DNA from: Streptomyces sp. NBC_00249
GTDB taxonomy: Bacteria > Actinomycetota > Actinomycetes > Streptomycetales > Streptomycetaceae
Direction: 5' to 3'
Assembly (NCBI RefSeq): GCF_026342355.1
Contig: NZ_JAPEMV010000003.1
Span: 310,001-374,000 of the forward strand
DNA: 64,000 bases
The notes beneath the pieces were generated by a model, which worked only from the letters and a program-made list of their open reading frames with translations, did not search any database and had not been told where the DNA came from. Of the stretch, positions 26,943 through 35,309 are shown piece by piece; position 1 is the stretch's first letter, and each line of letters starts with the position of its first letter. Made by a program: the position numbers and the translations under genes.

Positions 26943-27509
26943 ATGCCGTCGGTGTTGGGGTTGATGGAACAGCGTGAGGCGCGGGCGAGGCAGGATCTGG
27001 AGTCCTGGACGGAGGTCCTGGAGCAGGCTCAGGCGGAGGTGGATGCCGCGCGGGAGCGAGTCGAGCGGGCCCGGGTGGGGCGTGAGGAACTCGTGTCGGT
27101 GCTGGCCGAGGAGAGCCCCGTGATTACGCCGGTTTCCGTGCCGTCTGGTGGTGAGACGGCTGCCGCCGTGGGATCGAGCGGCCCCGGCGCGGGGCATGGC
27201 GAGAGGCCGCCGGTGCGGCGATCGGGCATGGGTGAAGAGGTGCTCAGCGGCCTGTATCGGGAGGTGTTCGCCGCGGTGGTGGCTGCCTCGGGGCCGGTGA
27301 ACGGAGTGGAGCTGACGCGGGCGGTGGGCCGGGAAGCGGAGATCAAGAACGAGGTGGAGAAGATCCGGCACCGTGCCTACGTGCTGGAGAAGCGGGGCTG
27401 GCTGGTGCGGGCGAAGGACGGACGGTTCATGCCCGCGCCCGGGGCAGTCGGCCGGGACGCTTCTCCGGCCAGCGCGGGGCGTCCGCGGCCAGGCGCCGGG
27501 ACAGCCTGA
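26943..27509 (+). CDS. IS passenger protein: coiled coil plus C-terminal winged-helix-like region
   Basis: A 188-residue protein with a strong GAGGAGG ribosome site. Residues about 10-60 form a heptad-rich helix (LEQAQAEVDAARERVERAR). A Gly/Pro linker follows, then a C-terminal region (about 100-165) with helix-turn-helix-like spacing ending in KRGWLVRAKDGRFMP, which reads like the wing of a winged helix. It lies entirely within the IS and converges on the transposase, overlapping its 3' end by 83 bp. IS5-family elements usually carry only a transposase, so this is an accessory gene, perhaps a regulator of transposition. I know no proven function for it. Confidence 0.75.
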   Translation: MPSVLGLMEQREARARQDLESWTEVLEQAQAEVDAARERVERARVGREELVSVLAEESPVITPVSVPSGGETAAAVGSSGPGAGHGERPPVRRSGMGEEVLSGLYREVFAAVVAASGPVNGVELTRAVGREAEIKNEVEKIRHRAYVLEKRGWLVRAKDGRFMPAPGAVGRDASPASAGRPRPGAGTA

Positions 27510-28383
27510 TCACAGCGGCCCACCACACCATCTGGGCGTGGTGGTCGAGGCGGCGTTCGTGGTCGCGGTTGAGGCGGCGTGAGCGGGAGAGCCAGCTCAG
27601 CGTTCGCTCCACCACCCACCTGCGGGCCAGCACGACAAATCCGCGGTGTCCGTCGGATCGGCGCACGACCTCGATCCGCACTCCGTGCCGGGCGAACGCC
27701 TTGGCCAGGGCAGGGCCCTGGTAGGCGCTGTCGACCCACACCAGTTTCAGCAGCCGGCGCGGCTGGTCCATGAATGTCTCCAGCAGCGCGGGAGCGGCCT
27801 TGGAGTCGTGCACATCGGCTGTGGTCACAGTGACCTCCAGGAGCAGGCCCTCGGTGTCGGTCAGGATGTGACGCTTGCGCCCGTCACGTGATTTCCCGCC
27901 GTCGTATCCGCGACTTTCCGCACCGACGGTCTCGGAGGCGTCCACCGACTGACTGTCGATGATCCCCGCGGATGGCTCGGCGTTCCGCCCTTCGTGTTCC
28001 CTGGCCGTGCGACGCAGCCGTTCATGCAGTTCACGCACGTAGTCGTAGGCCCGCCAGCGGCGGAAGAAGTCGTAAACCGCCCGCCAGTACGGGAAATCGA
28101 CCGGCAGAGCCATCCACTTCACACCATTGTCGACCAGGTAGCGCACCGCATCGAGTATTTCGCGGTGGCAATACCCCTCGGGACGCCCGCCCTGCTTGAG
28201 GAGCCAGGCCGGCACCGGCATCGCGGAACGGACCTCGGCCCACTCCGCATCCGTCATGTCACTCGGATAGCAGGCCGCCCGCCGCCCCGGAACGATCGAA
28301 CCGAACCGGTGCACGTAGCAGTCACACCCAGGAGTGACCGCGGTGGACGAAGACACAGAGATACTGCTCAACTGATCGGGCAA
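27427..28383 (-). CDS. IS5-family DDE transposase
   Basis: A 318-residue protein. The N-terminal part has the YPSDMTDAEW start typical of the family and a DNA-binding helix region. The catalytic triad is visible as GIIDSQSVDA (Asp), LVWVDSAYQG (Asp) and RWVVERTLSWLSRSRRL (Glu with the following Arg). It would cut and rejoin at the inverted repeats flanking it. The TTG start at 28383 has an AAGGAAG ribosome site. Other IS5 transposases often start closer to the YPSDM motif, so the first 40 residues may be an extension. The frame is intact, with no frameshift. Confidence 0.9.
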   Translation of the reverse strand: MPDQLSSISVSSSTAVTPGCDCYVHRFGSIVPGRRAACYPSDMTDAEWAEVRSAMPVPAWLLKQGGRPEGYCHREILDAVRYLVDNGVKWMALPVDFPYWRAVYDFFRRWRAYDYVRELHERLRRTAREHEGRNAEPSAGIIDSQSVDASETVGAESRGYDGGKSRDGRKRHILTDTEGLLLEVTVTTADVHDSKAAPALLETFMDQPRRLLKLVWVDSAYQGPALAKAFARHGVRIEVVRRSDGHRGFVVLARRWVVERTLSWLSRSRRLNRDHERRLDHHAQMVWWAAVIRLSRRLAADAPRWPEKRPGRLPRARA

Positions 28384-28514
28384 CGGGCTTCCTTGGGCGT
28401 GCTGGGTGTCGTAACCGCGTCACTACCATGGGGCCCGTTCTTTCATGCCCACGGTCGCACCCGTACCTCCGTCCAGATGATCACCCGTGCCCGCATGCCT
28501 CGAACGAAATCCGG

Positions 28515-28529
28515 TTTGCCACAACGCAC
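28515..28529 (-). repeat. Right terminal inverted repeat of the IS
   Basis: TTTGCCACAACGCAC, the exact complement of the left repeat. TAA lies directly outside it. Confidence 0.85.
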
Positions 28530-28548
28530 TAAGACTCGCGACGCTTTG

Positions 28549-28583
28549 CCCGTCAGGCCCGTCAGGCCCGTCAGGCCCGTCAG
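28549..28583. repeat. Tandem nonamer CCCGTCAGG, about 3.9 copies
   Basis: Three exact copies and one partial copy in the stretch between the IS right end and the esterase gene. No protein or operator role is evident. Together with the IS end it accounts for most of the non-coding stretch 28384-28732, in which I see nothing else. Confidence 0.8.
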
Positions 28584-28732
28584 ACCACAGAGGCCCTAGG
28601 GGACGCGAGCCGGTTTTGTCAGCCCGTAAGGTTCCGGATACTCCTCCCGGGCGGGGATCGCTAGCTTCCAAACTTCCGGTGCCGCTGGAACGGCGGCCGG
28701 ATCCCCAGCCAGCCCGCCCACAGGAGGTCACT

Positions 28733-29719
28733 TTGACCGCGCAGAACCCCACCCGCCGAAGCATCCTCAAGTCCGCCGGCGGGCTCACCGCCGCGGTGGC
28801 CCTGGGAACCGGCGGCGTTCTCGCGTCGGCGTCGGCGGCCTCGGCGGCCGGCGACGGCTTCGGCCTGCACATCACGGAACGCGGCGAGCAGGATCACCGG
28901 ATGTGGTACTACCGGTTCCAGACCGCCGCCATCGGCGGCTGGACCCCGGCCGTCAACGTGCTGCTCCCCGACGGCTACCACACCAGCGGTCGCCGCTACC
29001 CCGTCCTCTACCTGCTCCACGGTGGCCTGGAGGACTTCATCACCTTCGACCGGCTCCACGACATCCGGGGTCTGACCGCATGGAAGGACCTCATCGTCGT
29101 GATGCCCGACGGCGGGCGTGCCGGCTGGTACTCCAACGCGGTGAGCTCCAATATCGGCGCCCGGGACTGGGAGCACTTCCACATCGGGCAGCTGATCCCG
29201 TGGATCGACGCGAACTTCCGCACCTACGCCGAGTACGACGGCCGCGCCGTCTCCGGGTTCTCGATGGGCGGCTTCGGCGCCCTGAAGTACGCGGCCAAGT
29301 ACTACGGCCACTTCGCCTCGGTCAGCGCCCACTCCGGCCCGGCCAACCTGCGCGGGGGCAATGGCGACCTGGTGACCCACTGGGCCAACGCCTCCTCCGC
29401 GGCCGTGGAACTGAACGGCGGCAGCATCTACGGCGTGCCCTTCTGGGACCAGGCCCGGGTCAGCGCGGACAACCCGTGCGAGCGCATCGAGAGCTACAGG
29501 CACAAGCGGGTCTTCCTGGTCGCCGGCACCACCCCCCAGGACATTCAGGGTTACGCCAACGAGACCCTGGTGCTCGCCACCCAGCGGGAGTTCAAGTGGA
29601 ACCTCGACCGCGCGGGCATCCCCTACGAGCAGCATGAGGTGGACGGCGGCCACTGGGTCCGCCGGAATCTGCTGGAGGACGACATCAACGGCGTCATCGA
29701 CCGCCTGCGCAAGGCGTGA
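28733..29719 (+). CDS. Tat-exported alpha/beta-hydrolase esterase
   Basis: A 328-residue protein with a Tat-like start (TRRSILKSAGG, cleavage near ASAAG) and the PF00756 esterase core: LLHGG, nucleophile elbow GFSMGGFG, and a late His in VDGGHWVRRN. It is a paralogue of the secreted esterase at 22032-23141. The start is TTG, decided by an AGGAGG site five bases upstream and by the Tat signal beginning at once. The M23 peptidase gene starts just after or overlapping its stop, so it is probably the first gene of the 28.7-34.8 kb run of secreted enzymes. Confidence 0.85.
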   Translation: MTAQNPTRRSILKSAGGLTAAVALGTGGVLASASAASAAGDGFGLHITERGEQDHRMWYYRFQTAAIGGWTPAVNVLLPDGYHTSGRRYPVLYLLHGGLEDFITFDRLHDIRGLTAWKDLIVVMPDGGRAGWYSNAVSSNIGARDWEHFHIGQLIPWIDANFRTYAEYDGRAVSGFSMGGFGALKYAAKYYGHFASVSAHSGPANLRGGNGDLVTHWANASSAAVELNGGSIYGVPFWDQARVSADNPCERIESYRHKRVFLVAGTTPQDIQGYANETLVLATQREFKWNLDRAGIPYEQHEVDGGHWVRRNLLEDDINGVIDRLRKA

Positions 29720-29733
29720 CGGGGGGACCTCGC

Positions 29734-31296
29734 GTGATGTCCGTCCTCTCCCGAGGCATGTCCGGGCAGCTCCCCGGGCGGGTGCTCGGGCTTCTTCTCG
29801 CGCTGACCGCGATCCTCGCACCGGGGCTCGCAGTCGCCTCACCGGCCGGGGCGCAGACCGCTTCCTCCCCGGTCCCGGCCCGGGCCGCCGGCATCGCCGC
29901 CGCCTGCCCGGCCGCCGGCGACATCACCCAGTACTACAGCTGGGAGCACAACGGCATCGACATCGCCAACGTCCGCGGTACCCCGATCTACGCGGTCGGC
30001 GACGGCGAGGTGACCATCTCGGGATACGAACCCGGCTACGGGCAGTGGATCCGCATCCTGCACCCCGATGGCACCATCACCGAGTACGGCCACATGTACC
30101 GGCGGGATGTCCAGCAGGGCGAACGTGTGAGCGCCGGGCAGCAGATCGCGCTGATGGGCAGCGAGGGCCAGTCCACCGGGACTCATCTCCACCTTCGGGT
30201 CTGGGGGAACGCGGGCGCGTCCGTGCGTGTCGACCCGATTCCCTACCTGGCAGAACGCGGCATCAACATGCCCTGCATACCCGGCAGTCATCCTGGTCCC
30301 GCGCCGTTGGTGTATCCCGCGGAGTCGGGTCGTGTGGTGTCGGCGCGGTCGGGGGACGGGCGTCTTGAGGTGTTCGCGGCCGGGGCTGATGGTGTGCACC
30401 ATGCCTGGCAGGAGAGCGTCAACGGGGCTTGGTCGGCGTGGGAGTTCGTCGCGGGGCCCCAGGGTGCGGAGTTGGCGATCGGGCCGAACGCCGATGGCCG
30501 GCTGGAGGTGTTCGCGATCAATGGCCAGGTTCTTCAGCACCGTTACCAGAACCAGCCCTCGGGTGGCTGGTCGGGCTGGGAGGACTTCGGTGAGGGTGGC
30601 CGTGATGTCGCTGTGGGCTCCAATGGTGACGGCCGGCTCGAGGTGTTCGCTTCCGGCCCGGAGAAGGTGTTCCACCGGTTCCAGACGGCCCCCAATGGTG
30701 GCTGGTCGGGCTGGGAGGGGACTGGTGGTGGTCCGGGGGAGAGCCGTATCGAGATGGCGAAGGCGCCGGACGGCCGGCTTGAGGTGTTCGCTCTGAGTGG
30801 TGAGGTCTTCCGGCATCTGTATCAGGAGTCCGTGAATGGTGGTTGGTCCTCTTGGGAGGACTTCGGTATCGGTGGTCATGACTTGACGGTCGATCACAAT
30901 CTGGACGGTCGGCTCGAGGTGTTCGCTTCAGGGCCCGTCGGTGTCTTCCACCGGTATCAGACCGGTCCGACCAGTTGGTCGGGCTGGGAGGAGACGGGTG
31001 GTCTGGCGAACTCGCAGTTGACGAGTCAGCGCACTGTGGACGGGCGGGTCGAGGTGTTCGCGATCAACGGCAGTGATGCCCAGCACATGTGGCAGACCGG
31101 GGTGAACACCGCTTACGGCCCGTGGGAGTCCTTCGGTGCCGGTGGTACGGAGATCACGGCCGTGGCCAATGCCGACGGCCGGATCGAGGTCTTCGGGACC
31201 AATCCCACCGGGGTCTACCACCGCTGGCAGACCGGCCTCTCCACCTGGTCCCAGTGGGGCTGGCTCAAGGACACCGCCGGACCGGCGATCAACTGA
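29734..31296 (+). CDS. Secreted M23 metallopeptidase with seven-blade propeller
   Basis: A 520-residue protein. After a Sec signal peptide (LLLALTAILAPGLAVASP), residues about 60-180 carry the zinc-binding motifs of M23 lysostaphin-type endopeptidases: HNGIDIA (HxxxD) and THLHLRV (HxH). These enzymes cut peptidoglycan cross-bridges. Residues about 190-520 are seven blades of the DGRLEVFA propeller, ending in AGPAIN. The propeller half has visibly more T-ending codons than the catalytic half. Starts at 29716 (GTG), 29734 (GTG) and 29737 (ATG) are in frame; I chose 29734 because GGGGGGA lies six bases before it. The lysozyme-like gene starts 11 bp after the stop. Confidence 0.87.
   Translation: MMSVLSRGMSGQLPGRVLGLLLALTAILAPGLAVASPAGAQTASSPVPARAAGIAAACPAAGDITQYYSWEHNGIDIANVRGTPIYAVGDGEVTISGYEPGYGQWIRILHPDGTITEYGHMYRRDVQQGERVSAGQQIALMGSEGQSTGTHLHLRVWGNAGASVRVDPIPYLAERGINMPCIPGSHPGPAPLVYPAESGRVVSARSGDGRLEVFAAGADGVHHAWQESVNGAWSAWEFVAGPQGAELAIGPNADGRLEVFAINGQVLQHRYQNQPSGGWSGWEDFGEGGRDVAVGSNGDGRLEVFASGPEKVFHRFQTAPNGGWSGWEGTGGGPGESRIEMAKAPDGRLEVFALSGEVFRHLYQESVNGGWSSWEDFGIGGHDLTVDHNLDGRLEVFASGPVGVFHRYQTGPTSWSGWEETGGLANSQLTSQRTVDGRVEVFAINGSDAQHMWQTGVNTAYGPWESFGAGGTEITAVANADGRIEVFGTNPTGVYHRWQTGLSTWSQWGWLKDTAGPAIN
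30292..31296 (+). repeat. Copy 1 of a 1,005-bp direct repeat (propeller-coding DNA)
   Basis: It matches 31773-32777 base for base at an offset of 1,481 bp, with no gaps and only about a dozen substitutions by eye. The repeat covers the whole propeller of this gene up to and including its stop codon. Confidence 0.9.
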
Positions 31297-31307
31297 GGAG
31301 AAGGCAG

Positions 31308-32777
31308 ATGAGAGCCACTCAGCGCGCTCGAAGAGCGCCCCATCGCATCATTCTGTCCGCGTTCGTCTCCCTGTGTGTGGCGGCGGGAATCATGGTCGGC
31401 GTCACACAGCCGGCCTCCGCCGCCGGGAGCGACCTGTGTGCGGAGGTCGGGTACAACGCGGGCTTCCGGGGCGAGAGCCTGGTAACCGCCGTCGCCGTCG
31501 CCCTGGCGGAGTCCAGCTGCAATCCGCAGGCGTCCAACGTCACGAACAACAGGCCCCCGTCCACCGACCGTGGTCTGTGGCAGATCAACGACTACTGGCA
31601 CGCCGAAGTCAGCGACGCCTGTGCCTACGACGCGCAGTGCAATGCGAAAGAGACCTTCCGGATATCCTCCGGGGGCACGGACTGGAGCCCTTGGTCCACC
31701 TACAACCAGGGCCACCATCAGCGGCACATGGACACGGCGCGCGCCGCCGTGGACCGTCTTGGCCACCCCGGGCCTGGTCCCGCGCCGTTGGTGTATCCCG
31801 CGGAGTCGGGTCGTGTGGTGTCGGCGCGGTCGGGGGACGGGCGTCTTGAGGTGTTCGCGGCCGGGGCTGATGGTGTGCACCATGCCTGGCAGGAGAGCGT
31901 CAACGGGGCTTGGTCGGCGTGGGAGTTCGTCGCGGGGCCCAAGGGTGCGGAGTTGGCGATCGGGCCGAACGCCGATGGCCGGCTGGAGGTGTTCGCGATC
32001 AATGGCCAGGTTCTTCAGCACCGTTACCAGAACCAGCCCTCGGGTGGCTGGTCGGGCTGGGAGGACTTCGGTGAGGGTGGCCGTGATGTCGCTGTGGGCT
32101 CCAATGGTGACGGCCGGCTCGAGGTGTTCGCTTCCGGCCCGGAGAAGGTGTTCCACCGGTTCCAGACGGCCCCCAATGGTGGCTGGTCGGGCTGGGAGGG
32201 GACTGGTGGTGGTCCGGGGGAGAGCCGTATCGAGCTGGCGAAGGCGCCGGACGGCCGGCTTGAGGTGTTCGCCCTGAGTGGCGAGGTCTTCCGGCATCTG
32301 TATCAGGAGTCCGTGAATGGTGGTTGGTCCTCCTGGGAGGACTTCGGTATCGGTGGTCATGACTTGACGGTCGATCACAATCTGGACGGTCGGCTCGAGG
32401 TGTTCGCTTCAGGGCCCGTCGGTGTCTTCCACCGGTATCAGACCGGTCCGACCAGTTGGTCGGGCTGGGAGGAGACGGGTGGTCTGGCGAACTCGCAGTT
32501 GACGAGTCAGCGCACTGTGGACGGGCGGGTCGAGGTGTTCGCGATCAACGGCAGTGATGCCCAGCACATGTGGCAGACCGGGGTGAACACCCCCTACAGC
32601 CCGTGGGAGTCCTTCGGTGCCGGTGGTACGGAGATCACCGCCGTGGCCAACGCCGACGGCCGGATCGAGGTCTTCGGGACCAATCCCACCGGGGTCTACC
32701 ACCGCTGGCAGACCGGCTTCTCCACCTGGTCCCAGTGGGGCTGGCTCAAGGACACCGCCGGACCCGCGATCAACTGA
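31308..32777 (+). CDS. Secreted lysozyme/transglycosylase-like enzyme with seven-blade propeller
   Basis: A 489-residue protein with a Sec signal peptide (ILSAFVSLCVAAGIMVGV, cleavage near ASAAG). The small catalytic domain (about 40-150) has a lysozyme-like fold: candidate catalytic Glu in ALAESSCNP, DRGLWQIND and WSTYNQGHH, with four to six Cys. This pattern fits lytic transglycosylase or c-type-lysozyme-like enzymes that cut the glycan strand of peptidoglycan. The rest is the propeller, nearly identical to that of the preceding M23 enzyme. A GAGGAGAAGG site precedes the ATG. Together the two enzymes would cut peptide and sugar bonds of the same target. Confidence 0.82.
   Translation: MRATQRARRAPHRIILSAFVSLCVAAGIMVGVTQPASAAGSDLCAEVGYNAGFRGESLVTAVAVALAESSCNPQASNVTNNRPPSTDRGLWQINDYWHAEVSDACAYDAQCNAKETFRISSGGTDWSPWSTYNQGHHQRHMDTARAAVDRLGHPGPGPAPLVYPAESGRVVSARSGDGRLEVFAAGADGVHHAWQESVNGAWSAWEFVAGPKGAELAIGPNADGRLEVFAINGQVLQHRYQNQPSGGWSGWEDFGEGGRDVAVGSNGDGRLEVFASGPEKVFHRFQTAPNGGWSGWEGTGGGPGESRIELAKAPDGRLEVFALSGEVFRHLYQESVNGGWSSWEDFGIGGHDLTVDHNLDGRLEVFASGPVGVFHRYQTGPTSWSGWEETGGLANSQLTSQRTVDGRVEVFAINGSDAQHMWQTGVNTPYSPWESFGAGGTEITAVANADGRIEVFGTNPTGVYHRWQTGFSTWSQWGWLKDTAGPAIN
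31773..32777 (+). repeat. Copy 2 of the 1,005-bp direct repeat
   Basis: See 30292-31296. The visible differences are scattered and include a Gln/Lys, a Met/Leu and an Ala-Tyr-Gly/Pro-Tyr-Ser change. The rest are mostly silent. Confidence 0.9.
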
Positions 32778-32804
32778 CAGCAAACGTTCCTCTGGAGCCT
32801 TCTC

Positions 32805-34832
32805 GTGCATCCGTTCAGCAGGCGCCACCTGCTGCGCGCGGCCGGAGCGGGAGCCCTTGCGCTCCCGCTCACGGGCCGTGCCGCAGCGGCGACCTCCGTC
32901 CCAGGTCCGGCGTCCCAGTGGGTGGGCGCCGGTTCCTTCACCCACGTCTACGACCCCTCCACGCCAGGCCGGCGCCGCTACCTCAACGACCACGCCCTGA
33001 TCCGGGCGAACGGCCGGTGGCACCTGTTCAGCATCGTCGGTGACAGCGCGGCGCCCGGCGAGGCACCGGACAGTGCCGCGGAGGTCTCCTTCGCGCACGC
33101 CTCCGCGCCCGCCCCGTACGGCCCCTGGACCACCCACGCCGACGCGCTGACCGTCGACCCGGGCTACCACGGCGAGGAGCACCTGTGGGCCCCGCATGTC
33201 ATCGAGGCCGGCGGCAGGTTCTGGATGTTCTACGCGGGCGGCGGCGCGAGCGGCGCCGCGATCAGCCTCGCCACGTCGGACGATCTGTTCACCTGGACGC
33301 GCGAGCCGTCCGGCCCGCTGTTCCGCGGGATCGCGGCCCGCGACCCGATGGTGCTGCGGGCCGACGGCGAGTGGGTCATGTACTACACGGAACTCTCGAG
33401 CCCGGGCGGCCGGCACGTCGTGGCCCACAGGCGCTCCACCGACCTGGTGCACTGGAGCGAGCCGGGCGTCGCGTTCACCGACCCGACCACGCACGCGACC
33501 GTCTCGGTCACCGAGTCGCCGTACGTCGTCGAACGGGACGGTTGGTACTACCTGTTCATCGGTCCGAGGGGCGGCTACGAGGGTACGGACGTGCTGGTGT
33601 CCCGGGATCCCTTCCACTTCGACCTCGCCGGGTACGCGGGCCACGTGGCCGGTCACGCCGTGGAGGTGATCGCCGACGGGGAGGCCTGGTACGCCGCCGC
33701 CGCGGGCTGGTTCCGCCACGGGCTGCACGTGGCGCCCCTCCAGTGGCGGGACACACCACCGCCGTGGCAGAGCGCGGACAACCCGGTGGCCGGACTCGAC
33801 GCCGCCGGCCGCCTCACGGTGTTCGCGCTCGACGCCTCCGACCACTCGATGCTCCGGCGCGTCCAGCTCGACCCGGACGCCGACACCTGGTCGCCGTGGG
33901 AGAGGTTCGGCGGGCCGGCCGGTGCGGTGCCCACGCTCGGCCGCAACGCCGGCGGCGCGCTCGAGGTGTTCTCGCTCGCCCCGGAGGGAGTCAACCTGCA
34001 CCACCGGGTCCAGCGGCCGGACGGCGGCTGGTACGACTGGGAGGAGTTCGGCGGGCCGGCCGGCGCCGCCCCCGCCGTCGCCCGTGACGCCGACGGCAGG
34101 CTGGAGGCGTTCGCCCTGAGCCCCGGCGGCGCGTCCGTCGCCCGGCGGCGGCAAGCGGCACCGGGATCCCGGGCCTGGGACCCGTGGGAGGCGGGCTTCG
34201 GCGGCGCCGCGGGCGCGCCACCGGTGGTCGCGGCCAACGCCGACGGCCGCCTCGAGGTCTTCGCCCTCGCTCCCGGCGGCGCCGGGATCTTCCACCGGTG
34301 GCAGGAGACCCCGGGCGGCGCCTGGACTCCCGCGTGGCAGCGTTTCGGCACCGCGTCCGGTGCCGCGCCGCGCGTGGCCGGGGACGGCAGCGGCCGGCTC
34401 ACCGTCGCAGCGATCGGACCGTCGGGCGTGGGAACCTTCAGCCGGCGGCAGTCCGTTCCGAACGGAGGCTGGGACGAATGGCTGCCCATGTTCGGCTGGA
34501 GCGCCGCCGCCCCGGCGTTCGCCGCCAACGCCGACGGCCGCCTCGAGGCGTTCTCGCTCACGCCCGGTGGCGCCCGGCTCGGCCACCGCCGGCAGACCGT
34601 CCCCGGTGGAAGCTGGGATTCCGGCGGGGAGTTCGGGGAGCCCGGTATCAGGCTCGCCGCCACGCCCGCCGCCGCGTCCGATGCCACCGGGCGCACGCAC
34701 GTCTTCGCCGTCACCACCGAAGGCGGGATGCGCACCCGCGTCCAGCAGCGGCCGGGCGGCGGGTGGCGGCCGTGGACGGCCTTCGGCGACCGGACGGTCG
34801 CACCCGTCGTATCGGGCCGTCCCGCACTCTGA
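32805..34832 (+). CDS. Tat-exported GH43/GH32-like glycosidase with related propeller
   Basis: A 675-residue protein with a Tat start (SRRHLLRAAGAG). Residues about 40-320 look like a five-bladed glycoside hydrolase domain of the GH43/GH32 kind. Candidate acidic residues sit in YLNDHALI, ARDPMVLR and VTESPYVV, with WAPHVIEAGGRFWMFYAGGG. The C-terminal 340 residues are a more diverged form of the DGRLE-[VA]-F propeller, with Ala/Gly-rich blades. The GTG start has a GGAG site. Codon use is strongly GC-biased, unlike the preceding propellers, so this copy is older or was acquired separately. The substrate would be a furanoside or pyranoside polymer. Confidence 0.75.
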   Translation: MHPFSRRHLLRAAGAGALALPLTGRAAAATSVPGPASQWVGAGSFTHVYDPSTPGRRRYLNDHALIRANGRWHLFSIVGDSAAPGEAPDSAAEVSFAHASAPAPYGPWTTHADALTVDPGYHGEEHLWAPHVIEAGGRFWMFYAGGGASGAAISLATSDDLFTWTREPSGPLFRGIAARDPMVLRADGEWVMYYTELSSPGGRHVVAHRRSTDLVHWSEPGVAFTDPTTHATVSVTESPYVVERDGWYYLFIGPRGGYEGTDVLVSRDPFHFDLAGYAGHVAGHAVEVIADGEAWYAAAAGWFRHGLHVAPLQWRDTPPPWQSADNPVAGLDAAGRLTVFALDASDHSMLRRVQLDPDADTWSPWERFGGPAGAVPTLGRNAGGALEVFSLAPEGVNLHHRVQRPDGGWYDWEEFGGPAGAAPAVARDADGRLEAFALSPGGASVARRRQAAPGSRAWDPWEAGFGGAAGAPPVVAANADGRLEVFALAPGGAGIFHRWQETPGGAWTPAWQRFGTASGAAPRVAGDGSGRLTVAAIGPSGVGTFSRRQSVPNGGWDEWLPMFGWSAAAPAFAANADGRLEAFSLTPGGARLGHRRQTVPGGSWDSGGEFGEPGIRLAATPAAASDATGRTHVFAVTTEGGMRTRVQQRPGGGWRPWTAFGDRTVAPVVSGRPAL

Positions 34833-35309
34833 ACCCGGAGTGCGGATCGCGCCAAGTGAAAGGGGCGAAAGGGCGGCTCCGCGGGGCCGTGACCGCCCCC
34901 GGGCACGGTGACCTTCCCCACCCCGGCAGGTCCCGTCTGCGACGTCCCGCGACCGGGGGCGCAAGGGCCGATCCCGCACGGCCGCCCGCGGTGTCGGTAT
35001 GCCGCGCTCGCCCGCCGCGGCACGACAACTTCCCCCGAACCGCTCGCCAGAGAGTCGAAAACGACCCCAAACCGCCATCGCCGCAGGAGGGCCGGAGTGA
35101 CCGGGGACACAGGCGGAGCCGCCCGCGAGGAGAGGGCCGGCGAGCCTCCCGGCAAGGGGCTCGGAGAGCCTCCCGGGGCAGCCGTTGCGGGCTGTCCGAC
35201 CCGTCGGGCCGTCCCGGCCGAAGTGGCTGAAGTGCGCCGATGAACTCCCTTGAGAGATGAGTATTGTTCCACTCGTCGGTCCGGCACGACGCGTGGAACG
35301 GGGGGAGCG
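34833..35309. other. Intergenic region, 477 bp
   Basis: It lies between the glycosidase gene and the FHA-kinase pair, both on the plus strand. Frames are open on both strands, but none has a signal peptide, domain or good ribosome site. I see no convincing promoter, RNA gene or repeat. Confidence 0.4.

Larger units (their letters stand above)
26821..28532. mobile_element. IS5-family insertion sequence with passenger gene, flanked by TAA duplication
   Basis: A 1,706-bp element (26824-28529) bounded by perfect 15-bp inverted repeats and flanked on both sides by TAA (26821-26823 and 28530-28532). That matches a 3-bp target duplication of the TNA kind used by the IS1031 group of the IS5 family. 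Inside are a transposase on the minus strand and a second gene on the plus strand, whose 3' ends overlap. Both ends and both genes look complete, so the element may still be active. Confidence 0.85.

Noticed and set aside
28549..28583. Tandem nonamer as a CRISPR or iteron array
   Set aside because: Units are only 9 bp with no spacers, four copies, and no cas or replication gene nearby.
27994..28599. Plus-strand frame opposite the transposase, running across the right IS end
   Set aside because: Antisense shadow; its repeated VRPVRPVRP tail simply translates the tandem nonamer.
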